64,000 bases of DNA from JBDHXE01 sp035445085 (lineage in GTDB: Bacteria > Bacteroidota > Ignavibacteria > Kapaibacteriales > UBA2268): assembly GCA_035445085.1 (NCBI GenBank), contig DAOMQA010000002.1:62001-126000 (forward strand), written 5' to 3'. Shown here in pieces: positions 53,511 through 62,422 of the stretch; position 1 is the stretch's first letter; each line of letters starts with the position of its first letter. The position numbers were made by a program, and so were the translations under genes. The notes under the pieces were generated by a model. The model worked only from the letters and a program-made list of their open reading frames with translations. It was not told the DNA's origin and searched no databases.

Positions 53511-54246
53511 TACAATCAACAACATTGAAGTCTTATTCGAAGATGATAATTACTTGATAGTAAATAAAGCGGCGGGTATGCTAAGCATTCCCGATAGATA
53601 CAACCATAGTTTAGCTAATTTAAAGCACAGTTTAGAATCTAAATACCCGTCTATTTTCGTTGTACATAGGTTAGATAGAGACACAAGCGGTATTATTATG
53701 TTTGCAAAGAACGCAGAAGCTCATAAATATGCAAATGATCTATTCGAGAATCACCAAATAGAAAGAATTTATCATGTTTTTGTAAAAGGAGCTTTCCCTA
53801 CAAATTTCTTAGAAATAGATATTCCTCTATTGGCAAACGAGGCAGAAAAAGGAATAATTATACCTTCTGCACGTGGCAAGCACTCCTTAACAATCGTGAA
53901 ACTCCTTGAAAAATATAGATTTATATCACTTTTGGAATGCAACCTAATTACTGGCAGACAACACCAAATTAGAGTACACTTAGCAGCAATAGGGCATCCA
54001 TTATTAGTAGACCCCTTATATGCTGACAATAGTGAATTCAAATTATCAACTATTAAGAAAAATTTTAATAGTAGGGAAGAGCAGGAAGAACGCCCACTAA
54101 TTAAACGCCTATCTATGCATGCATACTCTCTTAAATTTTATGATAAAATTGCCAACAAGGAAATTTATGTAAATTGCCCTTATCCGAAAGATTTTGAAAT
54201 TTTACAAAAAAAACTAAAGAAATTCTCTCCATCTATAATGTATTAA
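53500..54246 (+). CDS. RluA-family RNA pseudouridine synthase
   Basis: A 248-residue enzyme isomerising uridine in rRNA or tRNA. The catalytic Asp lies in VVHRLDRDTSGIIMFAKN. FEDDNYLIVNKAAGMLSIPD opens the domain, and SLLECNLITGRQHQIRVHLA and GHPLLVDPLY close it. There is no S4 domain, which fits the RluC-like/RluA short group. I start at ATG 53500 (11-base overlap with folD), because the GTG at 53482 only adds residues read inside folD. It ends 14 bases into the convergent SDR gene. Confidence 0.9.
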   Translation: MTNNTINNIEVLFEDDNYLIVNKAAGMLSIPDRYNHSLANLKHSLESKYPSIFVVHRLDRDTSGIIMFAKNAEAHKYANDLFENHQIERIYHVFVKGAFPTNFLEIDIPLLANEAEKGIIIPSARGKHSLTIVKLLEKYRFISLLECNLITGRQHQIRVHLAAIGHPLLVDPLYADNSEFKLSTIKKNFNSREEQEERPLIKRLSMHAYSLKFYDKIANKEIYVNCPYPKDFEILQKKLKKFSPSIMY

Positions 54247-55129
54247 AGCGACTTTTCTCGCCAGAGCTAAGTGCAAACCTCATACTAGTCGCTCCATCAT
54301 ATAGGGAAGCAAAGTTAATACCTAAGTTTATTGTTGCTTTAAGATTAACTAAGCCATATTTTTTCACAATATCATTTGTAACTTCATTTATATATTTTTT
54401 TTCAAATATATAATTGTTCCTGGCAATAGATTTAATAAAATCTATTTTTGAAACATAATCTTCGCCGCCAAGATTAAATATGCCGTAGTTACTTTGCTCT
54501 ATAACCTTTAAACAAGCTAAAGCAATATCATCTATAAACACTGGATTTGTATGATAGTTAGTTTCAACATCTATCATCTTCTTAGAAAATATATTATCCA
54601 AATACATATTAAAACCAAATGGAGTGAATCCATAATAGTCCGTCAATCTAAGCACAGTCATATTATGATATAAAGACTTTTGAAAGTTTTCTATTGCCAA
54701 CATCGTTTTCCCAATATATCCTAAAGGTGATTGAATTTGCTCTTCGTCATAAGGACCATTAGCACCATTAAAGACTAACTCACTTGAGAAAGTAACGACA
54801 TGAGCATTAGACAAAATGGCAGCTCTAAGTATATTTTCTACATAAGAATAGTTATTATGCCAAAAATCTTGTTTGATATGATATACCTCATACTTATATA
54901 TATCAAATAAACAATTAATTATCACATCAGGGTTATGAGCCAAAATAAGCTTTTTAATTGCTTTCTTATCATATAAATCAGCAACAATTATTCTATTCTT
55001 AATATAATAGAAGACATCATCGTCTACGGAAATTACAGGAACAACATTATAATCACTCTCCCTTGTGAGCAAACTAAATACAGTCCACCCAATAGGCTTG
55101 TCCGCTCCAATAACAATTACTTTTTTCAT
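54233..55129 (-). CDS. SDR/RmlD-like protein with altered active site
   Basis: A 298-residue NAD(P)-binding Rossmann protein similar to dTDP-4-dehydrorhamnose reductase: nucleotide loop VIGADKPIGW, TFSSELVFNGANGPYDEEQ and the end-domain VFIDDIALACLKVIEQ. The catalytic YGxxK region reads Y138-I-G-K-T-M143, so Tyr and Lys sit out of register (Ile and Met occupy the expected slots). It may be a non-catalytic regulator, as some RmlD/MAT2B relatives are. A parS-like site lies directly upstream of its start. Confidence 0.75.
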   Translation of the reverse strand: MKKVIVIGADKPIGWTVFSLLTRESDYNVVPVISVDDDVFYYIKNRIIVADLYDKKAIKKLILAHNPDVIINCLFDIYKYEVYHIKQDFWHNNYSYVENILRAAILSNAHVVTFSSELVFNGANGPYDEEQIQSPLGYIGKTMLAIENFQKSLYHNMTVLRLTDYYGFTPFGFNMYLDNIFSKKMIDVETNYHTNPVFIDDIALACLKVIEQSNYGIFNLGGEDYVSKIDFIKSIARNNYIFEKKYINEVTNDIVKKYGLVNLKATINLGINFASLYDGATSMRFALSSGEKSRFNTL

Positions 55130-55132
55130 TTT

Positions 55133-55148
55133 TGTTTCACGTGGAACA
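55133..55148. promoter_or_regulatory. parS-like ParB binding site (TGTTTCACGTGGAACA)
   Basis: It matches the conserved chromosomal parS sequence (TGTTNCACGTGRAACA) and lies between the mnmG stop and the SDR start. parS sites cluster near replication origins in most bacteria and are bound by ParB. Confidence 0.8.
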
Positions 55149-55171
55149 TTATTGATAAATTATTTTTTTAT

Positions 55172-57034
55172 TTATTTTAAATATAAAGATAAAATTGACA
55201 CGTCAGAGGCAGATACGCCTGCAATCCTTGACGCCTGCCCCAAAGAAGCCGGGCGTATCTTTATCAGCTTTTCCCTTGCTTCATTAGACAAAGAGACTAA
55301 GTTATTATAATCAAATTTAGCTGGTATTAGCTTGTTTTCATTATGCAAAAAGTACTCTACTTCTTTCAATTGTCTATTTATATAGCCTTCATATTTAATC
55401 TCTAATTCTATTTGTCTGATTTGCTTGCTATTCTTACGAATCTTGTTTAACGTATAGCTTTCGGTTTCGCTCAGCTCTATCAGTGGCATAAGTTCTACTT
55501 TTGCTCTTTTTAAGATTGTATATATATCGGTAGTAGAAATAACTTCACTTTCCTCAATATCCTTTAAATATGTATTTAATTTTTCCGCTTTTATTTTTAG
55601 TTCTTTTAATTTTTCAATTGATCTGTCAATTTCATTATAAGAGTTATAAATTTTATCATACAAGAATTGGTCGACTAAGCCAACTCTATAGCCATATTTA
55701 GCTAATCTTTTATCTGCGTTATCCTGCCTCAACAACAACCTGTATTCAGCCAATGATGTAAATATTCTATACGGCTCCTCTGTATTTTTATTGACCAAAT
55801 CGTCAATCAAAACTCCGATATATGCTTCGTTTCTTCTTAAAATCAAAGGCTCTTCTTCTTTAATTTTAGTTGCAGCATTAATCCCTGCTATTAATCCCTG
55901 GGCTGCAGCTTCCTCATAGCCCGAAGTTCCATTAATTTGCCCTGCAAAGTACAAACCGCTTACCATTTTAGTTTCTAAAGTATACTTTAGTTGATATGGA
56001 AAGAAAAAATCATACTCCACGGCATAGCCGGGCCTTAGAAAACGAGCATTTTCTAAACCGGGTATGGAGTGCAAACCTTCTACTTGTATATCAAGAGGTA
56101 AGCTAGTAGAAAATCCATTAACATAAACGAATTCAGAATATAGAGCTTCTGGCTCTAACAATATTTTGTGTGATAATTTATCAGCAAACCTATTAACTTT
56201 ATCCTCGATAGACGGGCAATACCTTGGACCTGCTCCGTGAATCATTCCCGTAAACATTGGCGAATCGTTAAAACCCTTTCTCAATATATCATGCGTTTTC
56301 TCGCTTGTAGACGTTCCATAGCAAACAATTCTATTTTTAACTTGCGAACTCCTGCTTGAAAATGGCTCTGGATTTTCGCTACCACATTCAATTTCCATAT
56401 TAGTATAGTTAATACTATCTTTGTGTACCCTAGGCGGAGTACCAGTCTTTAATCTACCTCTCTCAAATCCATAAGCATCTAACATATCGGATATTTTATT
56501 CGCTGCTTGTTCTCCATATCTACCGCCAATTGTAACCTCTTTCCCTGTAAACAATCTTCCATTAAGGAAAGTACCGGCGCAAAGTACCACCGCTTTGCAA
56601 TATAAAGTTTCATTACTATTAGTAATTATACCGCACACGGCGTCATTTTCGATTAGTATCTCTTCAGCAGTCCCTTGCACCAAAGTTATATTTTTATTAT
56701 TATATATAAGTTGGAAGACATACTTTGGATACAAATCTTTATCAATTTGCGATCTAGGCGACCACACAGCAGGACCTTTAGAAGTGTTTAACATTTTAAA
56801 ATGTATGCCCGCCTTATCAGCAAGCATCCCCATAGCCCCTCCTAATGCATCTATTTCTTTTACTAAATGCCCTTTGGCACTACCTCCAATCGAAGGATTG
56901 CAAGATGGTCGCCCCATTGCGCTCAAATCCATAGACAACAATGCTACTCGCATTCCCATATTCGCAGCGCTCACGCTCGCTTCAATACCAGCATGCCCTG
57001 CTCCAATAACAATTACATCAAAGTTATTATTCAT
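55172..57034 (-). CDS. mnmG: tRNA uridine-34 carboxymethylaminomethyl modification enzyme MnmG
   Basis: A 620-residue FAD enzyme that works with MnmE to put the cmnm5 group on wobble U34 of tRNAs. The dinucleotide motif is VIGAGHAGIEAS, followed by GRPSCNPSIGGSAKGHLVKE, CAGTFLNGRLFTG and the conserved C-terminal SRIAGVSASDVSIL. Its ends are flanked by two parS-like sites. It lies about 107 bp after mnmE on the same strand, so the two complex partners are adjacent. Confidence 0.96.
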   Translation of the reverse strand: MNNNFDVIVIGAGHAGIEASVSAANMGMRVALLSMDLSAMGRPSCNPSIGGSAKGHLVKEIDALGGAMGMLADKAGIHFKMLNTSKGPAVWSPRSQIDKDLYPKYVFQLIYNNKNITLVQGTAEEILIENDAVCGIITNSNETLYCKAVVLCAGTFLNGRLFTGKEVTIGGRYGEQAANKISDMLDAYGFERGRLKTGTPPRVHKDSINYTNMEIECGSENPEPFSSRSSQVKNRIVCYGTSTSEKTHDILRKGFNDSPMFTGMIHGAGPRYCPSIEDKVNRFADKLSHKILLEPEALYSEFVYVNGFSTSLPLDIQVEGLHSIPGLENARFLRPGYAVEYDFFFPYQLKYTLETKMVSGLYFAGQINGTSGYEEAAAQGLIAGINAATKIKEEEPLILRRNEAYIGVLIDDLVNKNTEEPYRIFTSLAEYRLLLRQDNADKRLAKYGYRVGLVDQFLYDKIYNSYNEIDRSIEKLKELKIKAEKLNTYLKDIEESEVISTTDIYTILKRAKVELMPLIELSETESYTLNKIRKNSKQIRQIELEIKYEGYINRQLKEVEYFLHNENKLIPAKFDYNNLVSLSNEAREKLIKIRPASLGQASRIAGVSASDVSILSLYLK

Positions 57035-57127
57035 TATTTTTTTTCTTTATATGTTCTATTTATTCAATACACTTTGCTTGTTTGATGCATTAACCACAAA
57101 ACAACAAACAAACAAACGATTTAAAAA

Positions 57128-57143
57128 TGTTCCACGTGGAACT
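57128..57143. promoter_or_regulatory. parS-like ParB binding site (TGTTCCACGTGGAACT)
   Basis: It contains a perfect 14-bp palindrome GTTCCACGTGGAAC. The site overlaps the mnmE stop codon and precedes the mnmG gene. It is the second such site within 2 kb. Confidence 0.8.
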
Positions 57144-58491
57144 ATTTCCCAATACAAAATTTAGAGAATATATGGTCTAAGACCTCTTCGTTCCATGTTT
57201 CGCCCGTCAATTCGCCTAATATTTTAACGGACTTCCTAACGTCAATAGCTATAAACTCATTTTCATAATTGTCATCAAGTGATTTTAGTGCGACTTCTAA
57301 TGATAAAGCGGCTTTAACTAATAGCATCGCATGCCGTTGGTTTATCAATATATCACTCTCTCTTTCACTGGACTGCTTAGCACTTGCATATATAAGGGAC
57401 TTTAATTCCTCAACTCCTATATTATTCATTGCAGAAATAAATACTTCTTTGTTAGTATTTCTGTAGAGAGTCTCAACAATATCTACTTTATTTTGAACTA
57501 TAATTATCTCGCTGCCCGGATATTGCTTTGATATTTTGCTTATTAAATCAGCAGAATTGTCTTTGCCACTACTAACATCATTGAGTATTAAAATTAGATT
57601 TGATTGCTCTAAGATAGAGTCTACTAACTTGATGCCAGCAATTTCTATTGTATCTGAAGCCTCTCTGATTCCGGCAGTATCAATTAAGCGGATAGCCATA
57701 TCCTTAATAAAAATATTCTCTTCTAAATAATCTCGCGTAGTACCCGGAATATGGCTAACAATAGCCCTATTTTTACTTAGCAGTTGATTAAATAACGTTG
57801 ATTTACCAGAATTTGGAAAGCCAACAATACCTACAAAATATCCACTTCGTAATATTTCAGAACTTTTGAAGGCATCTGAAAGTGAATTACAGAATTTCAT
57901 TGCATCGACTATTTTGCTCCTAATCCTCTCTTTAGGTATCAGCTCTATCCCTTCATCAGAAAAGTCAAGCTCTAACTCTAAAAGCCCTGCTACAGTTAAT
58001 AACTCACTCCTTAAATTCTTTAGTCTTTGAGTAAAGTTGCCTTCTAATTGTCTTGCAGCTGTTTTTACACCAGGTACTGTATTAGAGTGAATAATGTCTC
58101 CTACTGCTTCCACTTGGGTTAAATCTAATTTGCCATTCAAGAATGCTCTACGTGTAAATTCGCCTGCGGTAGCAGGGTAAGCTCCACAATTGATGAGCAG
58201 TTCAACAATTCTATTTGAAATAATTTGTCCCCCATGACAAGATACTTCTACTATATTCTCTCCTGTGTAAGAATTAGGCTCTTTAAATACCGAACAAGTA
58301 ACCATGTCAATCAATTCGCCATCCTTTTTTATTGCTCCGTAGTGTATAGTATGGCTCTTTGCCTCATTTAAAGCTATTTTGCCTTCAAATATCATATCGG
58401 CCAAAGCAATTGCTTCTTTTCCACTTAAGCGTATTACTGCCAATCCCCCTATACCGGGTGGAGTTGCCAACGCTACTATTGTTCTATTCAT
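57142..58491 (-). CDS. mnmE: tRNA modification GTPase MnmE
   Basis: A 449-residue GTPase. The N-terminal tetrahydrofolate-binding domain opens TIVALATPPGIGGLAVIRLS, the G1 motif is GFPNSGKS (224-231), G2 lies in the SHIPGTTRDYLEE loop, G3 is DTAGIRE, G4 is QNKVD, and the family ends in the farnesylation-like CIGK. With MnmG it modifies tRNA U34. The rnpA/yidC genes often found upstream are absent. The upstream neighbour is a divergent glycosyltransferase fusion gene. Confidence 0.96.
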   Translation of the reverse strand: MNRTIVALATPPGIGGLAVIRLSGKEAIALADMIFEGKIALNEAKSHTIHYGAIKKDGELIDMVTCSVFKEPNSYTGENIVEVSCHGGQIISNRIVELLINCGAYPATAGEFTRRAFLNGKLDLTQVEAVGDIIHSNTVPGVKTAARQLEGNFTQRLKNLRSELLTVAGLLELELDFSDEGIELIPKERIRSKIVDAMKFCNSLSDAFKSSEILRSGYFVGIVGFPNSGKSTLFNQLLSKNRAIVSHIPGTTRDYLEENIFIKDMAIRLIDTAGIREASDTIEIAGIKLVDSILEQSNLILILNDVSSGKDNSADLISKISKQYPGSEIIIVQNKVDIVETLYRNTNKEVFISAMNNIGVEELKSLIYASAKQSSERESDILINQRHAMLLVKAALSLEVALKSLDDNYENEFIAIDVRKSVKILGELTGETWNEEVLDHIFSKFCIGK

Positions 58492-58626
58492 TTCATTTTT
58501 GCTATTTTTAATATACCTAAGATGTATTTTTTAATAAATTATTTCTATTTTTTTATTATGGCATATATTTTGATAATTTTTTGATATTTATGTAGTTTGA
58601 GCTAGTTGCTTAAAGAGAATTGAAAA

Positions 58627-61287
58627 ATGGAAAACAAACAAACAATTAATAATATTCCGATAGATCTTCCGGAAATAGTTAGGTTGAATTTGGGTTGCGG
58701 TAATGATATTCGTAGCGGGTATTTAAATTTAGATATAAATCCTGAAAACTCTTCGATTATTAATTGCGATGTAAGAATACTGCCGTTCAAAGACAATTCT
58801 GTAAGTGAAATAATCGCAAACGATATATTAGACCTCTTTTCTCATAGAGAAATTGACAATATTTTAAAAGAATGGCATAGAGTATTAGTTGATAATGGAG
58901 AAATAACAATAAGAGTACCTAACCTAAAAGCACAGATAGAAACATATGCTAAAGGAGATTGGGACGCCGATGTATTTACTTATATGTTATTTGGTAGCCA
59001 AACGAACCCCTTAGATTTCCGTGCAGTTGCCTTTGATATTAAATCATTATCTGCACGCCTATTAAGAGCAGGCTTTAAGATAATAGATATTCAGGAGCTT
59101 AATTACAGCCAAGATAGAGGCTTCTTAAACCAAAAGATAACTGTAAAAGCAAGTAAAGTCTTACAAAACATCTATAATATACCTGTACATAATACTAATA
59201 ATTTAGAAAATCGCACTGAAGATATATTATTCCCCAATAAACCACTAGACGAATATGAGCAAAGTACCGAGAATGTAGATGATTATGATTATTCATTCTT
59301 GCTTAAAGGAGATACTACAAATGAACCTAACTCTATTGATAATTTTATTATAGATGATAATATTGATAATTTATTAAATATTGGCTCAAGTAGAACCACT
59401 TCAGATTACAAAGAATATGATGATTATGACCTTAGTTTATTAGATGAAATTGTAAATTCTGTTAAACAAGGCGTATCAGTTGCTACTAAGCCTGAAGAAA
59501 GCGATATAGACCAATCTGATTATCTACCAGAGATTAATATAGTCTGGGAGGGTAGCCAATTTGTATATCATTCATTAGCTTTAATCAATAGAGAACTTTG
59601 TTATAATATTTTAAATAGTAATGTTGCAAACTTAACAATAATTCCTTACGAAGAAGATACTTTCAACTATACGCAAAGTGATAAATATAAATTATTAGCT
59701 CAAAACGATATTCGATTTAAAACAGAAGTAAGTGAAGATATAGCTAATTTGCCATATTGCTGGATTAGGCATCAATGGCCACCTAAAGCAGACGCTCCAA
59801 AAGGAGCAAAATGGGTAATAATGCAGCCTTGGGAATTCTCTTCTTTGCGAAAAGATTTTGTAAATATATTCAATCAAGCTGATGAGGTATGGACGCCTTC
59901 TAACTTTTCCCGCAAATCCTTTATAGATTCGGGAGTTGAGTTTGATAAAGTACAAATTATCCCTAATGGCATTGATCCACAATTATTTACCCCTTATGGC
60001 AATAAATATCAGTTATCTACAAATAAAAGATTTAAAATATTATTCGTAGGAGGCACAATTTATCGAAAAGGCATAGATATTTTGCTGCAATCATATTTAT
60101 CTACATTTACTAATAATGATGACGTTACATTAATTATAAAAGATATGGGTGGTAATAGTTTCTATGCTGGACAAACGAGCGAAAAAATGATTAAAGACGC
60201 AGCCAGTTCAATCAATGCTCCCGAAATCATATATATAAATACTGACTTGAAGGAAAGCGAAATGGCAGACCTATATAGAGCCTGTGATTTATTAGTTGCT
60301 CCTTATCGTGGCGAAGGGTTTGGCTTGCCAGTATTAGAAGCTATGGGCTGTGGATTACCTATTGTAGTTACTAAAGGCGGTGCTACTGATGATTTTGTAG
60401 ATGAAATGTATAGCTGGCAAATTAACGCTTCGTTAAAGTCTATTGGCGATAATATGAACGGAAAAGATTTTGTAAATGAAGCATTTGTTTTAGAGCCAGA
60501 TGTAAACGATTTGTCTCGTATCTTCAGAGAAATTAAAAATAATAGCACCGGCTTAAAAAGTATGGGGATTTTAGCACAATATGCAGCAAGAACTGATTGG
60601 ACTTGGGCTAAATCCACTCTTAAATTGCTAACAAGATTAGATTATTTATACGGTACAAATATGAAAGTAAAAGCACAAAACATATTAACTAAGCATTCAG
60701 ATAGTTCATTAGTAGCTGGCGAAGCAGAAGCTAACTATATAGCTGGAGATTATGCTACAGCAGAAAAACTGTTTAAAAGCATCATCGATAGTAATGATTT
60801 AAGTGATAGCTATAAACTACATAGTTTGCATAGATTAGCAATTATTTATATAAATAATAATGATGGTGATTATTATAGAATGATTAGTTTAGCTGAAGAG
60901 ATTGAAGACGACCACCAAGATACGAATTATGTAAAAGCTATAAAATATGCTTCTCAAAGAAACAATGCTGAAGCTATTGAATATATTTCTAAAGTAATTG
61001 ACAATTGGGAACATAAATCGATCAAATCAAGCCTTGCCTATACAATTGATGATGTATTAGTCCTGTTGGGAGATTTGGTGTATTCTAATGGTGATTTGCA
61101 AACTGCTATTAATATATATGTTAATGCCCTCAAAATAAATCACTCTAATGAGTATGCTTGTTATGGAGCTGGCAGATGTTTCCGGGATGCAGATTTATCA
61201 GATAATGCAAGAGAAATGTTTGAATGGGCCGTAAAAATTAATCCAAATTTTGAAGAAGCAAAGAAAGAATTAGACAGCTTACAATAG
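58627..61287 (+). CDS. Methyltransferase-glycosyltransferase-TPR fusion protein
   Basis: An 886-residue multidomain protein. Residues 1-170 are a SAM methyltransferase (motif I LNLGCGND, then LNLDINP and LKEWHRVLVDNGEITIRVPN). About 175-300 is an acidic Asp/Asn-rich linker. About 300-690 is a GT4 glycosyltransferase (EVWTPSNFSRKSFIDSGVEF, IIPNGIDPQLF and the donor motif EGFGLPVLEAMGCGLP). About 690-886 is a TPR tail. Such fusions modify repeating surface glycans in large enzymes. The target here is unknown. It overlaps the convergent PAP2 gene by 9 bases. Confidence 0.88.
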   Translation: MENKQTINNIPIDLPEIVRLNLGCGNDIRSGYLNLDINPENSSIINCDVRILPFKDNSVSEIIANDILDLFSHREIDNILKEWHRVLVDNGEITIRVPNLKAQIETYAKGDWDADVFTYMLFGSQTNPLDFRAVAFDIKSLSARLLRAGFKIIDIQELNYSQDRGFLNQKITVKASKVLQNIYNIPVHNTNNLENRTEDILFPNKPLDEYEQSTENVDDYDYSFLLKGDTTNEPNSIDNFIIDDNIDNLLNIGSSRTTSDYKEYDDYDLSLLDEIVNSVKQGVSVATKPEESDIDQSDYLPEINIVWEGSQFVYHSLALINRELCYNILNSNVANLTIIPYEEDTFNYTQSDKYKLLAQNDIRFKTEVSEDIANLPYCWIRHQWPPKADAPKGAKWVIMQPWEFSSLRKDFVNIFNQADEVWTPSNFSRKSFIDSGVEFDKVQIIPNGIDPQLFTPYGNKYQLSTNKRFKILFVGGTIYRKGIDILLQSYLSTFTNNDDVTLIIKDMGGNSFYAGQTSEKMIKDAASSINAPEIIYINTDLKESEMADLYRACDLLVAPYRGEGFGLPVLEAMGCGLPIVVTKGGATDDFVDEMYSWQINASLKSIGDNMNGKDFVNEAFVLEPDVNDLSRIFREIKNNSTGLKSMGILAQYAARTDWTWAKSTLKLLTRLDYLYGTNMKVKAQNILTKHSDSSLVAGEAEANYIAGDYATAEKLFKSIIDSNDLSDSYKLHSLHRLAIIYINNNDGDYYRMISLAEEIEDDHQDTNYVKAIKYASQRNNAEAIEYISKVIDNWEHKSIKSSLAYTIDDVLVLLGDLVYSNGDLQTAINIYVNALKINHSNEYACYGAGRCFRDADLSDNAREMFEWAVKINPNFEEAKKELDSLQ

Positions 61288-61953
61288 TTTTGATCTTATT
61301 ATTTGATAATTATACCAGTTAGAATTATTGAGCTTAGGCAAGTTTTCTAAATAGTAATACATTATTATTGAGAAGACTGTTCCTATCATAGAGCCAACAT
61401 ATATGTCTTCTAAGAAATGTTGCACTAAGTATATTCTTGATATTGCTACATTTAAAGCAATAATAAAAAAGCTAAATTTTAATAAACTATTTCTAACTAA
61501 AAAGCTGAAAAATATAAATATAGTAAAGGTAGAAGTAGTGTGCCCAGACGGAAAGCTATTAAAGGAATGAACCGTAACTCCATCAACAAAATTTAAATAT
61601 ACTGTATCGGCAAAATATGTAATTGGGCGCGGATATTCAAAAATATGCTTGAGAATTTGTGTAAATATACCCGTAAATATAAACATAATAAGACCTTGTA
61701 CAAAGTACTTAACCCTATAAAGCCCTAAGAATATAATAATTATTAAAAAAAAATAGCCTTCACCAAGGTTAGTAATGTATTTATAAAAATAATCTAAATA
61801 TATATTATGATGAGAGTTGAGAAACATCAGGAAATCTCCCTTTTTAGTAGATAGCAGCAAGATAGTAGCAATAAGAACAAAAAGGAGGTAAGGAATTAGA
61901 AATGCCCTGTTGCTTGATAATAGTTCTTTAATCTTTATTATTGTTCCGTTCAT
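61279..61953 (-). CDS. PAP2-type membrane phosphatase
   Basis: A 224-residue protein with six membrane segments and the three acid-phosphatase motifs: KHIFEYPRP, NSFPSGHTTSTF and SRIYLVQHFLEDIYVG. It likely dephosphorylates undecaprenyl-diphosphate or phosphatidic acid in the envelope. Undecaprenyl recycling would fit the glycan and cell-wall genes elsewhere in the window, but this is not shown. Its start lies inside the preceding J-domain gene (26-base overlap). Confidence 0.9.
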   Translation of the reverse strand: MNGTIIKIKELLSSNRAFLIPYLLFVLIATILLLSTKKGDFLMFLNSHHNIYLDYFYKYITNLGEGYFFLIIIIFLGLYRVKYFVQGLIMFIFTGIFTQILKHIFEYPRPITYFADTVYLNFVDGVTVHSFNSFPSGHTTSTFTIFIFFSFLVRNSLLKFSFFIIALNVAISRIYLVQHFLEDIYVGSMIGTVFSIIMYYYLENLPKLNNSNWYNYQIIRSKLL

Positions 61954-62236
61954 TTTTCTTTTTCATCTTCATTTTTAATACTGCTTGCTCGTGTATATGC
62001 TCTCTTTCTTGTCTTTCCATTTTATATTTAATTCTATTTTCTAAATTGCCCAAAATATTATATGCCTCATTTATTAAAGTAAATTTTACTAAGGCTAATT
62101 CATTTCCGACATTTCTATCTGGATGATATTTCTTAGCCATTTTTAAATAAGCCTTCCTGACATCATCAGAAGATGATGTCTCATCAATACCCAGTACTTT
62201 GTAATAATCAATTATCTTTTTATTCACTCTTGACAT
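61928..62236 (-). CDS. J-domain (DnaJ-like) protein
   Basis: A 102-residue protein with a J-domain: DYYKVLGIDETSSSDDVRKA, the invariant HPD in YHPDRN, then a basic Lys/Glu-rich tail. J-domains stimulate Hsp70 (DnaK). With no zinc-finger or client domain it is a minimal co-chaperone. I start at ATG 62236 (MSRVNKKIIDYYKVLGI). An ATG at 62353 adds 39 residues without J-domain homology that come from a structured, GC-rich leader. It overlaps the PAP2 start. Confidence 0.85.
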   Translation of the reverse strand: MSRVNKKIIDYYKVLGIDETSSSDDVRKAYLKMAKKYHPDRNVGNELALVKFTLINEAYNILGNLENRIKYKMERQEREHIHEQAVLKMKMKKKNERNNNKD

Positions 62237-62283
62237 TAGAATATTTTCTTGCCTTACCCTATAATTTTTAATACTTTGTAGAT

Positions 62284-62351
62284 AGAGGACATTATTGGCA
62301 AGAATGTCCCCTGAAAACCCGCTCCCAATCTTGCATTTGAGAGCCACCTCC
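62284..62351 (-). promoter_or_regulatory. GC-rich structured leader with short leader-peptide ORF
   Basis: About 51% G+C against roughly 31% around it. It holds an inverted repeat (AGAGGACATT 62284-62293 with AATGTCCCCT 62303-62312, one wobble). On the minus strand, a GGAGG (62347-62351) precedes an ATG at 62336 that opens a 14-codon ORF (MQDWERVFRGHSCQ, stop at 62292-62294). It could be an attenuator-type leader or a remnant of mobile DNA. Confidence 0.4.
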
Positions 62352-62422
62352 ATAAATCGCTTTTAAAGGACTTTTTTTAGCTTAGCCATACATCGATATA
62401 GCCTCTTTTTTTTAAGGTATCC

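Noticed and set aside
55133..55148. The CACGTG site as only a chance palindrome
   Set aside because: Two near-identical 16-mers on either side of one gene, both matching the parS consensus, make chance unlikely, so I kept the parS call.
57097..57118. ACAA/CAAA-type short tandem repeat before mnmG
   Set aside because: It is short and simple, common in AT-rich DNA, and tells little.
56595..57164. 189-codon open frame antisense to the start of mnmG
   Set aside because: It is opposite the strongly conserved FAD-binding region of mnmG and crosses a parS-like site. There is no independent coding signal.
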